From positions 1-18,494 of the forward strand of contig JBLJBH010000006.1 of NCBI GenBank assembly GCA_047637875.1: a DNA stretch of 18,494 bases. Reading direction: 5' to 3'. The position numbers and the translations under genes were made by a program. Shown one piece after another: positions 8,830 through 16,998 of this stretch (positions are counted from its first letter, which is position 1; every line of letters starts with the position of its first letter). The notes beneath the pieces were generated by a model. That model did not search any database. It was not told the origin of the DNA and saw only the letters and a list, made by a program, of their open reading frames with translations. Source of the stretch: UBA7396 sp047637875. GTDB taxonomy: Bacteria > Patescibacteriota > Gracilibacteria > BD1-5 > UBA6164.

Positions 8830-9054
8830 ATGGCAAGAACGTCAAAAGTTGCTAAAGCTCAAAAATTAAAAACAAAGTTTTTAAGAGCAATAGCAGATTG
8901 AAGAAAACCAAAATTTGCTACTAAAGTTTTTAACATGTGTAGTGTTTGTGGTAGAACAAGATGATACATGGGTAAATTTGATATGTGTAGAATCTGTATA
9001 AGAGAAAAAGCTAATGCTTGAGAGTTACCATGAGTAAGAAAATCAAGTTGGTAG
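8830..9054 (+). CDS. rpsN: 30S ribosomal protein S14, zinc-binding type
   Basis: S14 is a small-subunit head protein near the decoding region. The product has 74 residues and carries a zinc ribbon: Cys37-x2-Cys40 (CSVC) and Cys53-x2-Cys56 (CRIC), followed by the family C-terminus GVRKSSW. It is about 13 residues longer at the N-terminus than the common 61-residue zinc type, with a basic start MARTSKVAKAQKLKTK. The start at 8830 is the only ATG that keeps the whole frame. Only one rpsN form is visible in the window. Confidence 0.94.
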
Positions 9055-9090
9055 TAAAAAATTAAATTTAGTTTATTAAGTTTTATAATT

Positions 9091-9486
9091 ATGATAATAG
9101 ATCCAATCGGAGATTTATTGACAAGACTAAGAAATGCTTACTTAGCTAGAATATTAGAAGTTTCATCTCCATATTCTAATTTAAAATCAGACTTATTAAA
9201 AATTCTAAAAAAGAATAAATATATTGTTGATTTTGAAGAAGTTGATGAAGGAAATAATAAAAAATCTTTGCTTATAAAATTAAATAATGTTAGAGAAACA
9301 TTATATGTTCCTACATTTAGAAGAATTTCTAAACCTGGTCAAAGAATTTATGTCTGAACTAAAGATATTAAAAAATCAAGAAATTGAAAATGAATATTTA
9401 TCCTTTCTACTCCAAAATGAGTTATTACTTGATACGAAGCAAGAACTTTAAATGTAGGTGGGGAGCTTATTTGTGAAATATTTTAA
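9091..9486 (+). CDS. rpsH: 30S ribosomal protein S8
   Basis: S8 is a primary binder of the 16S central domain and in many bacteria represses the spc operon. The product has 131 residues, the usual length. MIIDPIGDLLTRLRNAYLAR opens it. The C-terminal half has ISKPGQRIYVGTKDIKKSRNGKGIFILSTPKGVITGYEAR split over several UGA glycines, and it ends in GGELICEIF. Under the standard code the frame would stop at the UGA at 9355, losing the conserved C-terminal RNA-binding domain. This is strong evidence for recoding. Confidence 0.96.
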
Positions 9487-9517
9487 TAAATTGATTTTAT
9501 ATACTAATAAATAATAT

Positions 9518-10063
9518 ATGTCTAGAATTGGTAAATTACCAGTGGTATTAGCAGATAAAGTTGAAGCTAAAGTTCTTGATAATGTAATTGAAGTAAAATG
9601 ACCACTTTGAACATTGACTGCACAAATTCATGAATTAGTATGAGTTGCTGTAGAAGATTGAAAAATAGTTGTTACTCCAAAAGATTTAGAAAATCCATTA
9701 TCAAAAGCTTTATGGGGAACTGTTAGAGCTAATATTAATAATATGGTTACATGAGTTTCTAAAGGTTATACTAAATCATTAGAAATAAACGGAGTTTGAT
9801 ACAAAATGGAAGTTGCTGGTACAAAATTAGTTTTAAGTATCGGATATTCTCATAAAGTTGAAGTTGAATCTCCAAAAAACGTTACTATTAAAGCTGATGA
9901 AAAGCTTAAAAATACAATTCATTTCTCTTCAATTGATAAACAATTACTTTGAGAATTTGTTTCAAAAGTTAGAAGTTTGAAAAAACCAGAACCATACAAA
10001 GGGAAATGAATTAAATATGTTTGAGAAAATATAAGAAGAAAAGCTTGAAAATCAGGTAAATAA
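9518..10063 (+). CDS. rplF: 50S ribosomal protein L6
   Basis: L6 lies near the factor-binding site and the sarcin-ricin loop. The 181-residue product opens with MSRIGKLPVVL, has two L6 repeats (VKGPLGTL... and VGYKMEVAGTKLVLSIGYSH...), and ends with KPEPYKGKGIKYVGENIRRKAGKSGK, the family C-terminus. Five glycines of this tail are UGA. A longer gap of 77 bases with a hairpin separates it from rplR. Confidence 0.96.
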
Positions 10064-10072
10064 GAAAAATAT

Positions 10073-10104
10073 AAATAGTTACTTTTAAATAAGTAAAACT
10101 ATTT
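10073..10104 (+). other. Hairpin in the rplF-rplR gap, possible attenuator
   Basis: AAATAGTTACTT (10073-10084) pairs with AAGTAAAACTATTT (10091-10104) apart from a two-base bulge, with a TTAAAT loop. A short T-run, continuing TT AAAA, follows. It could be a weak intrinsic terminator that lowers expression of the last three genes. A TATAAT at 10117-10122 directly after it lacks a good -35 box, so an internal promoter is possible but weak. Confidence 0.35.
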
Positions 10105-10140
10105 TTAAAATAAGATTATAATTGTTAATTATTTTGTTTT

Positions 10141-10482
10141 ATGTTAGCAAAATTTGCAAAAAGATTACAAAGAAAAGAAAGAATTAGAGCAAAAATTTCT
10201 TGAACTAGTTCTAAACCTCGTCTAAGTATATATAGAAGTAATTCTAATATATATGCACAATTGATAGATGATGTTTCTTGAAAAACTTTATGTGCGGCTT
10301 CTGATTTAAAAGTTGAACAATGAACTAAAACAGAAAAAGCTATTAAAGTAGGTGAAGAAATAGCTACAAAAGCTAAATCTTTAAATATTACTGAAATAGT
10401 ATTTGATAGAGGATGATTTGCTTATCATGGTAGAGTTAGAGCTTTAGCTGATAGCGCAAGATCTACTTGACTTAAATTTTAA
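10141..10482 (+). CDS. rplR: 50S ribosomal protein L18
   Basis: L18 binds 5S rRNA together with L5. The product has 113 residues, near the usual 115-120. Basic N-terminus KRLQRKERIRAKISGTSSKPRLSIYRSN, then YAQLIDD and the C-terminal FDRGGFAYHGRVRALADSARSTGLKF are family signatures. UGA supplies the second glycine of RGG and the glycine of STG. The start ATG at 10141 follows the long intergenic hairpin region. Confidence 0.96.
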
Positions 10483-10500
10483 TACTTAAATTCTAAACTT

Positions 10501-10986
10501 ATGAGTAAAGAAGAAGCTAAAAAAAATTTCAAAAAATGATGAAATGCTTTTAAACAAGAAAAAGAGTTTAAAGAAGAACTTCTTGCTATTGATAGAGTAA
10601 CTAGAGTTACATCAGGAGGTAGACAACTAAGATTTAGAGCTGTTATAGTTCTAGGTGATGGTAAAGGAAGAGTTGGTCTTGGGACAGGAAAATCTTGGGA
10701 AGTAGTAGATGCTATTGCAAAAGCTGTTTCTGATGCTAAGAAAAATATGGTTAAAGTTAAAATTGAAAATTGATCAGTTCCTTATAATATTGAAGCTAAA
10801 TATAAATCAGCAAAAATTATGGTTCATCCAGCTTCAGAAGGTACATGAATTATTGCATGAGGATCAATGAGAAAAGTTTTATCAGTAGCTTGATATAAAG
10901 ATATTTTAGGTAAAAGATATGGTTCTACAAATTTAATAAATAATGCTAGAGCTACATTGAAAGCATTAACTTCTTTTAAAGGTTAA
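10501..10986 (+). CDS. rpsE: 30S ribosomal protein S5
   Basis: S5 contributes to decoding accuracy and mRNA entry. The 161-residue product carries the double-stranded RNA-binding fold (LLAIDRVTRVTSGGRQLRFRAVIVLGDGKGRVGLGTGKS) and the C-terminal domain with VHPASEGTGIIAGGSMRKVLSVAGYKDILGKRYGSTN. UGA codons fall at the glycines of TGI, AGG and AGY. In most bacteria rpmD (L30) follows, but here rplO comes next after 74 bases, with no room for L30. Confidence 0.96.
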
Positions 10987-11024
10987 TCACTTATAAATAT
11001 TAAATATAATTAATATTTTAAGAT

Positions 11025-11052
11025 ATTAATTATTAATTATTAATTATTAATT
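11025..11052 (+). repeat. Tandem heptamer ATTAATT, four copies
   Basis: Four perfect head-to-tail copies of ATTAATT (7 bases each) lie 8 bases before the rplO start codon. The repeat could vary in copy number by slippage and so change the spacing or structure upstream of rplO. It resembles the TTAATTT motif seen before several other genes here. Confidence 0.7.
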
Positions 11053-11060
11053 TAATTACT

Positions 11061-11516
11061 ATGTTTTCATTAAATAATATTGCATCAGAAGCAGGTTCAA
11101 GAAAAAAATCTAAAAGACTTTGAAGATGAAATGGTTCAGGAAAATGAACTTACTGCGGAAGATGATTAAATGGACAAAATTGTAGAGCTTGAGGAGGTGT
11201 AGGACCTTGGTTTGAATGAGGGCAAACTCCACTTTTCAGAAGAATGCCTAAATTAAAAGGGTTTTCTAATGCAAACTTTACAACTAGATATTCTGTAGTT
11301 AATGTTTCAGATTTAGAAATATTAGCTCAAAAGGGTATAACTGAGATCACAAAAGAAGTATTAGTATCAAACTTAGTTGTAAGAGAAAAAAATACTTTAA
11401 TAAAAGTTCTTGGTGATGGAGAAATTACTTCAAAAATTACCTTAAAAATTAATAAAGTTACTTCTAGCGCTTTAGAAAAAATTCAAAAAGCAGGTTGAAG
11501 TGTTGAATTAATATAA
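11061..11516 (+). CDS. rplO: 50S ribosomal protein L15
   Basis: L15 is a late large-subunit assembly protein. The 151-residue product starts FSLNNIASEAGSRKKSKRLGRGNGSGKGTYCGRGLNGQ, the glycine-rich basic N-terminus of L15, and continues with GGGVGPWFEGGQTPLFRRMPKLKGF. The C-terminal half (DLEILAQKGITEI onward) is the globular domain. About half of the N-terminal glycines are UGA. This is the last gene of the operon: secY, which normally follows L15, is absent and a strong terminator lies at the stop codon. Confidence 0.96.
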
Positions 11517-11545
11517 AAAACTTGAAAATCTATTCAAGTTTTTTT
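11515..11545 (+). terminator. Terminator of the ribosomal operon
   Basis: CTTGAA (11521-11526) pairs with TTCAAG (11533-11538) around a 6-base loop. The stem is extended by AAAAAA/TTTTTT and ends in seven T. It overlaps the rplO stop codon and shows that the operon ends here. Confidence 0.9.
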
Positions 11546-11558
11546 GTTTTTAAAATTT

Positions 11559-11586
11559 AAAAATCTTCCCCTTAGGGAAGATTTTT
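11559..11586 (-). terminator. Terminator of tig, possibly bidirectional
   Basis: A perfect 12-bp stem, AAAAATCTTCCC with GGGAAGATTTTT, closes a CTTA loop. It lies one base beyond the tig stop on the minus strand. The five A at 11559-11563 form the T-run for tig, and TTTTT at 11582-11586 would back up the ribosomal operon terminator. Confidence 0.85.
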
Positions 11587-11587
11587 A

Positions 11588-12883
11588 CTATTCAAAAAAG
11601 CTATCAATTAATTTTCTATAAGTTATTCTTTGTTTTAATTCTTCATAATATTTTGTTCATGGAACATATAATTCTTTTAATCTAGCTACAACTTCATTTG
11701 AACCAAATCTAGCAATAATTTTCTCTATTTCAGTATTTAACTCATCTTCTGATACTTCAGTTTTCTCAAGTTCACCTAATTTATGTAAAATAAGTTCAGC
11801 TTGAAGTCTTTTTATTGCAATAGGTTTTACATTACTTTCTATATAATCTTCTTCGCTTAATCCTAGAGATCAGATATAATCTGCAACTTTAGCTCAAGAC
11901 TGAGTTATATTTTCTTTTATTTCTTCATAAACTTTTAGAACTTGATTTTTTAATAAACTATCACCAAAATCTATTTTAGAAAATTTTAATAATTCATCAA
12001 TTAATTTATTTTCATCTCACATTCTAGCATTCATTTCTTTAGTTTCCATTAATTCTTCTTTTATTAAAGCTTTAAATCAACTTAAATCTAAATCTTTACC
12101 TCTTAAATCTTTTATAAATTTAGGAGTAAATTCTGGAACTAATGAACTTTCAATTTTTAAAATTTCAACTTCAAACTTAGTTTTTTTACCTTTAAAATCT
12201 TCATTATGATAATCCTTAGGAAAAGTTATATCAAGATCAACTTTTTCTCCAGCTTTTTTCCCTATTAAACCTTCTTCAAATCAAGGAACTAATATTTTAC
12301 TTCATAATACTAGTGGATAATTTTCCATATTAGTATTTTCAAGTTTATTTCATTTTGTATCAAAACCTTGAGTATTAATATATAGTTTATCTCACATTTT
12401 AGTCAAGTAACCATCTTTTGCTTCTTCAAAACGAGTGAATTTTTTTTGAATTTCACTTAGGGTTTGTTCAATTTCAGTATCACTAACTTCTATTTTAGTT
12501 TTTGGAAGTTTTACTTTTTTATATTTTGTATCAATTTCTATTTCAGGAAAAACTTCAATATGCATAACAACAATTAAAGGATCTTGAGATTTAATTTCTT
12601 TAATCTCTCATTGAGCAATTGGTAGAATATTATTTTCTCTTAATGCTTCACCATAAAGTTTATTTAAAGCTTCATCAACCATTAATGCAGAAATTCTTTC
12701 TTCTGAGTAATTTTTCATAATTACTTCATCTGGAATATTGCTTCCTTTTCTAAAACCTTTTATATCGGCATTTTTTCTTATATCGTTTAAAACTTTTTTT
12801 CTATATTTTGCAATATTTTCTTTGCTTTCTTCAATTGTTAACTCAACAATAGATTTTTCTAATTTTTTTATACTAGATTTCAT
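11588..12883 (-). CDS. tig: Trigger factor (ribosome-associated chaperone, peptidyl-prolyl isomerase)
   Basis: Trigger factor docks on L23 at the tunnel exit and shields nascent chains. The 431-residue length is usual. The ribosome-binding domain carries the GFRKG signature at residues 43-47 (family GFRxGxxP, here with Pro51). The FKBP-like domain contains LVPGFEEGLIGKKAGEKVDL and a following FPKDYHNEDFKGKK segment. The rest is the helical substrate-binding domain, ending in LIDSFFE. Around fifteen glycines, including GE after PIAQ, are UGA. The gene stands alone between two terminators, convergent with the ribosomal operon. clpP and clpX, frequent neighbours elsewhere, are not here. Confidence 0.95.
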
Positions 12884-12915
12884 AAATATTTAATTAAAAT
12901 AAAATAAGTGGCAAG

Positions 12916-12943
12916 ATTATATTGATTTTTTCAAAATTTACAA
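12916..12943 (-). promoter_or_regulatory. Candidate tig promoter
   Basis: On the minus strand TTGTAA (12943-12938) and an exact TATAAT (12921-12916) are 16 bases apart, 33 bases before the tig ATG. The -35 box lies at the end of the T-run of the upstream hairpin, so tig would be transcribed independently of the upstream RNA. Confidence 0.5.
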
Positions 12944-13003
12944 AAAAAAATGCTCCATACTTTTTATTCCCGTTGCGATTTTACTTTTGGAATTGTATAG
13001 AGC
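12942..13003 (-). terminator. Strong intrinsic terminator of the small RNA upstream of tig
   Basis: On the minus strand GCTCTATAC (13003-12995) pairs with GTATGGAGC (12960-12952) with one G-U pair. An inner ATTCC/GGAAT helix (12993-12989 with 12970-12966) adds to it. Nine T follow (12950-12942). On the plus strand the same hairpin is followed by only five T. Confidence 0.7.
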
Positions 13004-13147
13004 TTTTTATATATAGTAATACTTATCTTCCCAATATTTTTCTCAAGGATATTCTGGCTCCTTGCTTCAAACTTACAATCTTATAATTTTATTATAATTT
13101 ATAAGTTAAAGAGTTTTTATTACTTTTTAATTATTTTTATTTTTGTT

Positions 13148-13186
13148 TTACGAGTTTATTTTTGTTTTCGGTATTTTTCTTACCAT
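13148..13186 (-). CDS. Possible 12-residue micro-ORF at the 5' end of the small RNA
   Basis: The frame ATG to TAA encodes MVRKIPKTKINS, with five basic residues in twelve. It begins about 13 bases after the predicted transcription start, in the range of the other leaders here, and like them has no Shine-Dalgarno. It could be a leader peptide or chance. No homolog is recognised. Confidence 0.2.
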   Translation of the reverse strand: MVRKIPKTKINS

Positions 13187-13205
13187 CAATAAGTATTACA
13201 AATAT

Positions 13206-13234
13206 ATTAAACCATATAATTTAATAAATGTCAA
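13206..13234 (-). promoter_or_regulatory. Strong promoter upstream of the tig-side small RNA
   Basis: On the minus strand an exact TTGACA (13234-13229), a 17-base spacer and TTTAAT (13211-13206) are present. TGG directly precedes the -10 box, an extended -10. The predicted start is near 13199. It lies right after the terminator of the upstream minus-strand cluster, as expected for an independent unit. Confidence 0.65.
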
Positions 13235-13248
13235 ATTTTTTAATATAA

Positions 13249-13281
13249 AAAAATAAGATTTTATATTAAAATCTTATTTTT
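13249..13281 (-). terminator. Terminator of the rimO-secG cluster
   Basis: A 14-bp stem (13249-13262 with 13268-13281, core ATAAGATTTT/AAAATCTTAT) closes a five-base loop. On the minus strand it continues into a run of seven T. The stem includes the stop codon of the last gene. Confidence 0.8.
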
Positions 13282-14185
13282 CTCATAAATCACTTAATTT
13301 TTTCTTTCACTCAATATATGCATTATACCGAATAGATGTTTTTAAAACCTCAAAAACTCATCATAGATATCATAAAATGATTATCAAAACTAAAAATATA
13401 ATACTTAAAATTAAAACAGTAACTAGTAAATAAACTTTAGTTGTTATGTATGTAACTGCTGAAGCTATTATTATAGGGAAGAATAAAAATACTAGAAAGT
13501 TTAATATAATTCTTATGTTAACTAAAAACATAAAAAAATAAATTCTTGTTGTTGTTCATATATTTAATAAGGCTATTTTCATAGATTCACTTAGTGATTC
13601 TAGAGCTTTTTTATTATTTAAAACTATTTCAAATCTTGAATAAGCAAATAATATATTTATAACACTTGAAATAATCAATAATATTGCAAAAATAACACTT
13701 AAAGATGTAATATATTCAACTCAAATAAATCTAAGAATAAATAAATAAATATTTACCATACTTATAAATTTAAACTGGCTGAAAATATTTCAATATTCAA
13801 ATAAAGGCAAAAATCTATAAAGTCATCATCAAATTGCATCAGACATTCTAACTTCAGTTTCAATAGTTTCTTTTTTTGATAAATACCAAATTAATGCTCA
13901 TTCAAAAATAGGCATTATAATTATATAAAACAATAAAAAAATACCTCAAACAATTAATATTTCGCTTAAGTATCAAGAATGGAATATGTTTAGTATGAAA
14001 TTTAATGCTTTATCTTGTTGATGAAAAATTATTACATAAGTATAAATAACTTGGTAAACTAATATAAACATCAAAAAAATTATTGAAATCAATCATGGTA
14101 TGAAGTAAAACTTTTTAATTTTTATATCATGATTAACCAAATTCCAAGCTTTTACAATTATATCTTTTTTTAGATTCTCAGTCAT
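13274..14185 (-). CDS. Multi-pass membrane protein of unknown function, 303 aa
   Basis: Reading UGA as glycine gives 303 residues with about six hydrophobic segments: around residues 25-53 and 73-100, two between about 148 and 185, and two from about 230 to 285. The loops are rich in lysine and glutamate. The N-terminus MTENLKKDIIVKAWNLVNHDIKIKKF and the TM layout resemble the loosely defined bacterial membrane proteins annotated as DUF4013 or YciC-like, but I see no diagnostic motif, so no family is assigned. It starts one base after the stop of the solute-binding protein gene, which implies co-transcription and possibly translational coupling. It may act with that protein in the membrane, but this is inference from context. 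Confidence 0.75.
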
Positions 14186-14186
14186 A

Positions 14187-16319
14187 TTAAAAATGTTTTT
14201 TAATAAAGTTTATGAAATCTCAGAAGTTTTTTTGAGAAAAATCCACAGTTTTTTCACTAGTAACATAAGAATTAAATATACTTTCTATCACAGCTAAATC
14301 ATTTGATAAATTATTTTTCATTTTAAATTTTTTGATATTATTATCAATTAAAACAATATTTTCTTTTACATAAAGAGGTCTTGTGATTTGTTTTTCATTT
14401 AAAATTTCTTTAATTTTTACTTGAAGTTCAGCTATTTTTTCTTTAGATAGAATATTTGATTTTAATTCTTCTAAAATAATATCAAGATTTAGGTTTTTTA
14501 TATTTGAAAAACTATATCATTCTTTTGATTGACTAGAATGAAAATAAGGATAAATATTAAACTTTAAATATCATAAATCTATTCATACTATTATCATATC
14601 ATAATCTTTTTCTCAAGATAATATTTTCTTATTTAAATCACTTATTGAAATAGGTAATCATTCAACTCAAATTCAATAACTTTCTAAAATATTCTTTATT
14701 ACATTTACAACTAAAACATGATCTTCTTTATTTTCTATATAATAAAGTCTAAATGTTAGTTTATTTAAATCTTTATCATAATAATATTTATCATTTAATG
14801 ACAAGATTTTTTGCTTTTTATCTTCACTAATTATTAATCAACTAGAAGAATTTGATTGTTCAAGTTTTTGGTTAAAATCTTGTTCTAATTTTGATAATTT
14901 TTCTTTATCTGAACTATAAGTTATAATAAATTCTTCAACAAATTTTTTTTCTTGGTTTTTTACAAAATATACTTTATAACTATTTTCTCAAGCAAAATAA
15001 TTTTTAAAATCAGTTCTTAATCTATAATAAAAATTCTTATCTCATTTTTTATATAAGCTTAATTTATATTCATTTATATAAATTTCATCTGGATTTTCTC
15101 AATCTATTTTTCACTCTATTAATACATTATCTTCATTTAGGAAATTGTATTTTTTATTTATAGGAGATGTTATAAATTTTAGTTCTTCATTATTTATTTT
15201 CTTACTTTCAATATCTTGTTTATTTTCCTCAACTAGCATATTTGCTAAGAAATCTTTTTTAAAATATCAAATATCTTTCATAATATTTTCAATATTTGAA
15301 TTTTTTATTTCAAAATTTAAGCTAGTTTCAGGATTTAAAAATATACTTCAAACTTCCTTATATCACTTTCAAAGACTTTTTAAAATATTATTTACATCTA
15401 TTTTTCATAATATGAAATTTCTTAATTGTAAACTTTTTATTCTTTCTTCATTTATAAATAGTGAATTATATTGATTATAAAAATAATTATTTTTACTTAA
15501 TCTTGGAATTGTATCTCAAATTAATCTATTTTTATCAAAAAAAACATTTATTAATTCTTTATGTTTTAATAAGTGATTTGAATCTTTAAAAATTTTATAA
15601 ATATATTTACTTACTAAAATTTCTTTTTCTTTATAATGTTCATTTTTTGCAAGTATAAGTTTTTGTATTCATAAACTATCATCATAACTTACAGTATCAA
15701 TTTTATAAGCTCCAGAATAAAGACCATCTATAGGATTAAATTTTCCATATAATTCTTTATTTCAAATGTTATCTAAAACATTTTTTGCAACAATTGGTTG
15801 AAATAATGCTGTTAAAAAATTTATATCTTTAACTTTACTTGAAAATATTATAACTCAAGCTCTATTTTCTATTGTTGTATCTTTTATTAAAGATCATAAA
15901 GTATTATTTATATCAGAATTTTTTAAAATATTATATGTTGCAATAATATCTTCAGGAGTGATTTTTTCTCAATTTGACCAGTAGATATTATCTTTTAAAT
16001 AACATTCAATATAAGATATATTTTTTAGATTACAATTTGCTAAATCTCAAACTATTTCATCTTTTTCAAAATCATACTTTAATAATCATCTATAAAGCAT
16101 ATAGATAATATTTTTATTATAATCATTACTTATTAAGAGAGGATTTAAATGAGGAAAATCTCAAATAATTCATTCAGAAATACTTCATCATTCTGTAGGT
16201 GTTTCTAATGCTCAATCATATAAATATACATATACTATATGTCATCAAAGAAGAAACAAAAAAACCATACTTATTAAAAATAAGTATTTTTTTAACCTAT
16301 TTATGTTTTCGTTATTCAT
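14187..16319 (-). CDS. Extracellular solute-binding protein, family 5 (OppA/DppA-like), membrane-anchored
   Basis: Family-5 proteins bind oligopeptides or similar ligands outside the membrane and pass them to ABC permeases. The 710-residue product has an N-terminal hydrophobic segment at about residues 12-33 that reads as a signal anchor. There is no lipobox cysteine. After it comes GGSISEGIIGDFPHLNPLL and YRGLLKYDFEKDEIVGDLA, then the hallmark YWSNGEKITPEDIIATYNILK, all in the order of SBP_bac_5 domain 1. The family is usually 500-600 residues, so this one is long. Later parts are diverged, asparagine- and lysine-rich. No permease or ATPase gene is in the window. It is preceded by secG (37-base gap) and followed by a membrane protein at one base. 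Family assignment is good, ligand unknown. Confidence 0.8.
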
Positions 16320-16356
16320 ATATTTTAAATAATTATAATTTTTTTCAGATTAAAAT

Positions 16357-16575
16357 TTATTTAATGAAAAAAAATAATAAAGAATTAATAGCAAATAAAG
16401 TTCCAAGAACGATCGTAGTAATATGTAAAACTTTTTCTCATCATCTTTTTGTTACTGCTCCCATTCAACCTCACATACTTGTTAAGTTTAGAGATACATT
16501 TTTGTTTTGGATTAATATTACAATAATAAGTAATATAGAAATAATTATTTGTGTTGTTATTAAAATAGTTTCCAT
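16357..16575 (-). CDS. secG: Protein-export membrane protein SecG
   Basis: SecG is the small third subunit of the SecYEG translocon. The 72-residue product has two transmembrane helices, ILITTQIIISILLIIVILIQ at the N-terminus and HITTIVLGTLFAINSLLFFF at the C-terminus. They are joined by the typical glycine-rich loop, LIQNKNVSL...SMGGGMGAVTKRGGEKVLH. Four of the loop glycines are UGA, so the standard code would destroy the gene. It starts 3 bases after the stop of the YvlD-like gene. secY and secE are not in the window, and this is the only Sec component seen. Confidence 0.92.
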
Positions 16576-16578
16576 TTT

Positions 16579-16974
16579 TTATTTTTTAGAAAATAATATT
16601 GAATACAAAATATTCAAAATTGTAAAAATTGCAACTGCAATTATAAAATTCACCCATCAATTAATTTCAAAAGTCATTCCAGGAAGTGATAAAATGTCAT
16701 TTATTGCTTTTGATAATAACCATAATAAAAATGCATTTATAAGCAAACTAACTATTGGATAAATGAAAAATAAAGGTAATCATAATATTTTTAATACAGG
16801 TTTTACAAATGTATTTAAAAGCCCTAAAATAATTCATCCAAGTAAATAAGTTTTCCAAGCATCTATTCAAATAGGTAAAACAACTACTGCATCAGGATGA
16901 GCTTCATTATTTAACAAAAACCAAATAATAAATAATATTGAAGCATTTAAAAGTATAGAAAAAAATATTTTCAT
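16579..16974 (-). CDS. Small membrane protein of the YvlD / phage holin family 4 type
   Basis: The 131-residue product has four hydrophobic segments and the family core GLLNTFVKPVLKILGLPLFF followed by IYPIVSLLINAFLLWLLSKA, which matches the NxxxxPxxxxLxLPL...INAxxxWL pattern of the holin-4/YvlD superfamily. Members are common in bacterial genomes as small inner-membrane proteins of unclear role, despite the holin name; there is no phage gene nearby. It lies 24 bases after rimO and 3 bases before secG, so it is inside the operon. Confidence 0.8.
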
Positions 16975-16998
16975 AAATAAATTTTTAAAAAATAAATT

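Larger units (their letters stand above)
12942..13199 (-). ncRNA. Candidate structured small RNA or tig leader, about 258 nt, family unknown
   Basis: A strong promoter (-35 at 13234-13229) and a strong terminator (ending at 12942) delimit a minus-strand transcript with no normal gene in it. Between them lie a stem-loop at 13071-13106 (ACTTA/TAAGT outside, TTATAAT/ATTATAA inside) and a hairpin CAAGGA/TCCTTG at 13044-13064. The terminator hairpin follows. The middle of the transcript is clearly less AT-rich than its flanks. I do not see SRP RNA, RNase P RNA, tmRNA or tRNA signatures. Alternatives are a leader that attenuates tig, or a small peptide gene. Confidence 0.45.

Noticed and set aside
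12942..13199. Known structural RNA (SRP RNA, RNase P RNA, tmRNA) or a metabolite riboswitch in the tig upstream region
   Set aside because: Diagnostic motifs such as the SRP GGAA tetraloop with AGCA, the RNase P conserved regions, or a tmRNA tag ending in ALAA were not found on either strand. It is kept as an unassigned RNA.
15145..15474. Plus-strand 109-residue open frame within the solute-binding protein gene
   Set aside because: Low-complexity Phe/Ser/Ile composition, antisense to the 710-residue gene.
16199..16762. Plus-strand 187-residue open frame
   Set aside because: It overlaps secG, the YvlD-like gene and the start of the solute-binding protein, all better supported on the minus strand with UGA as glycine.
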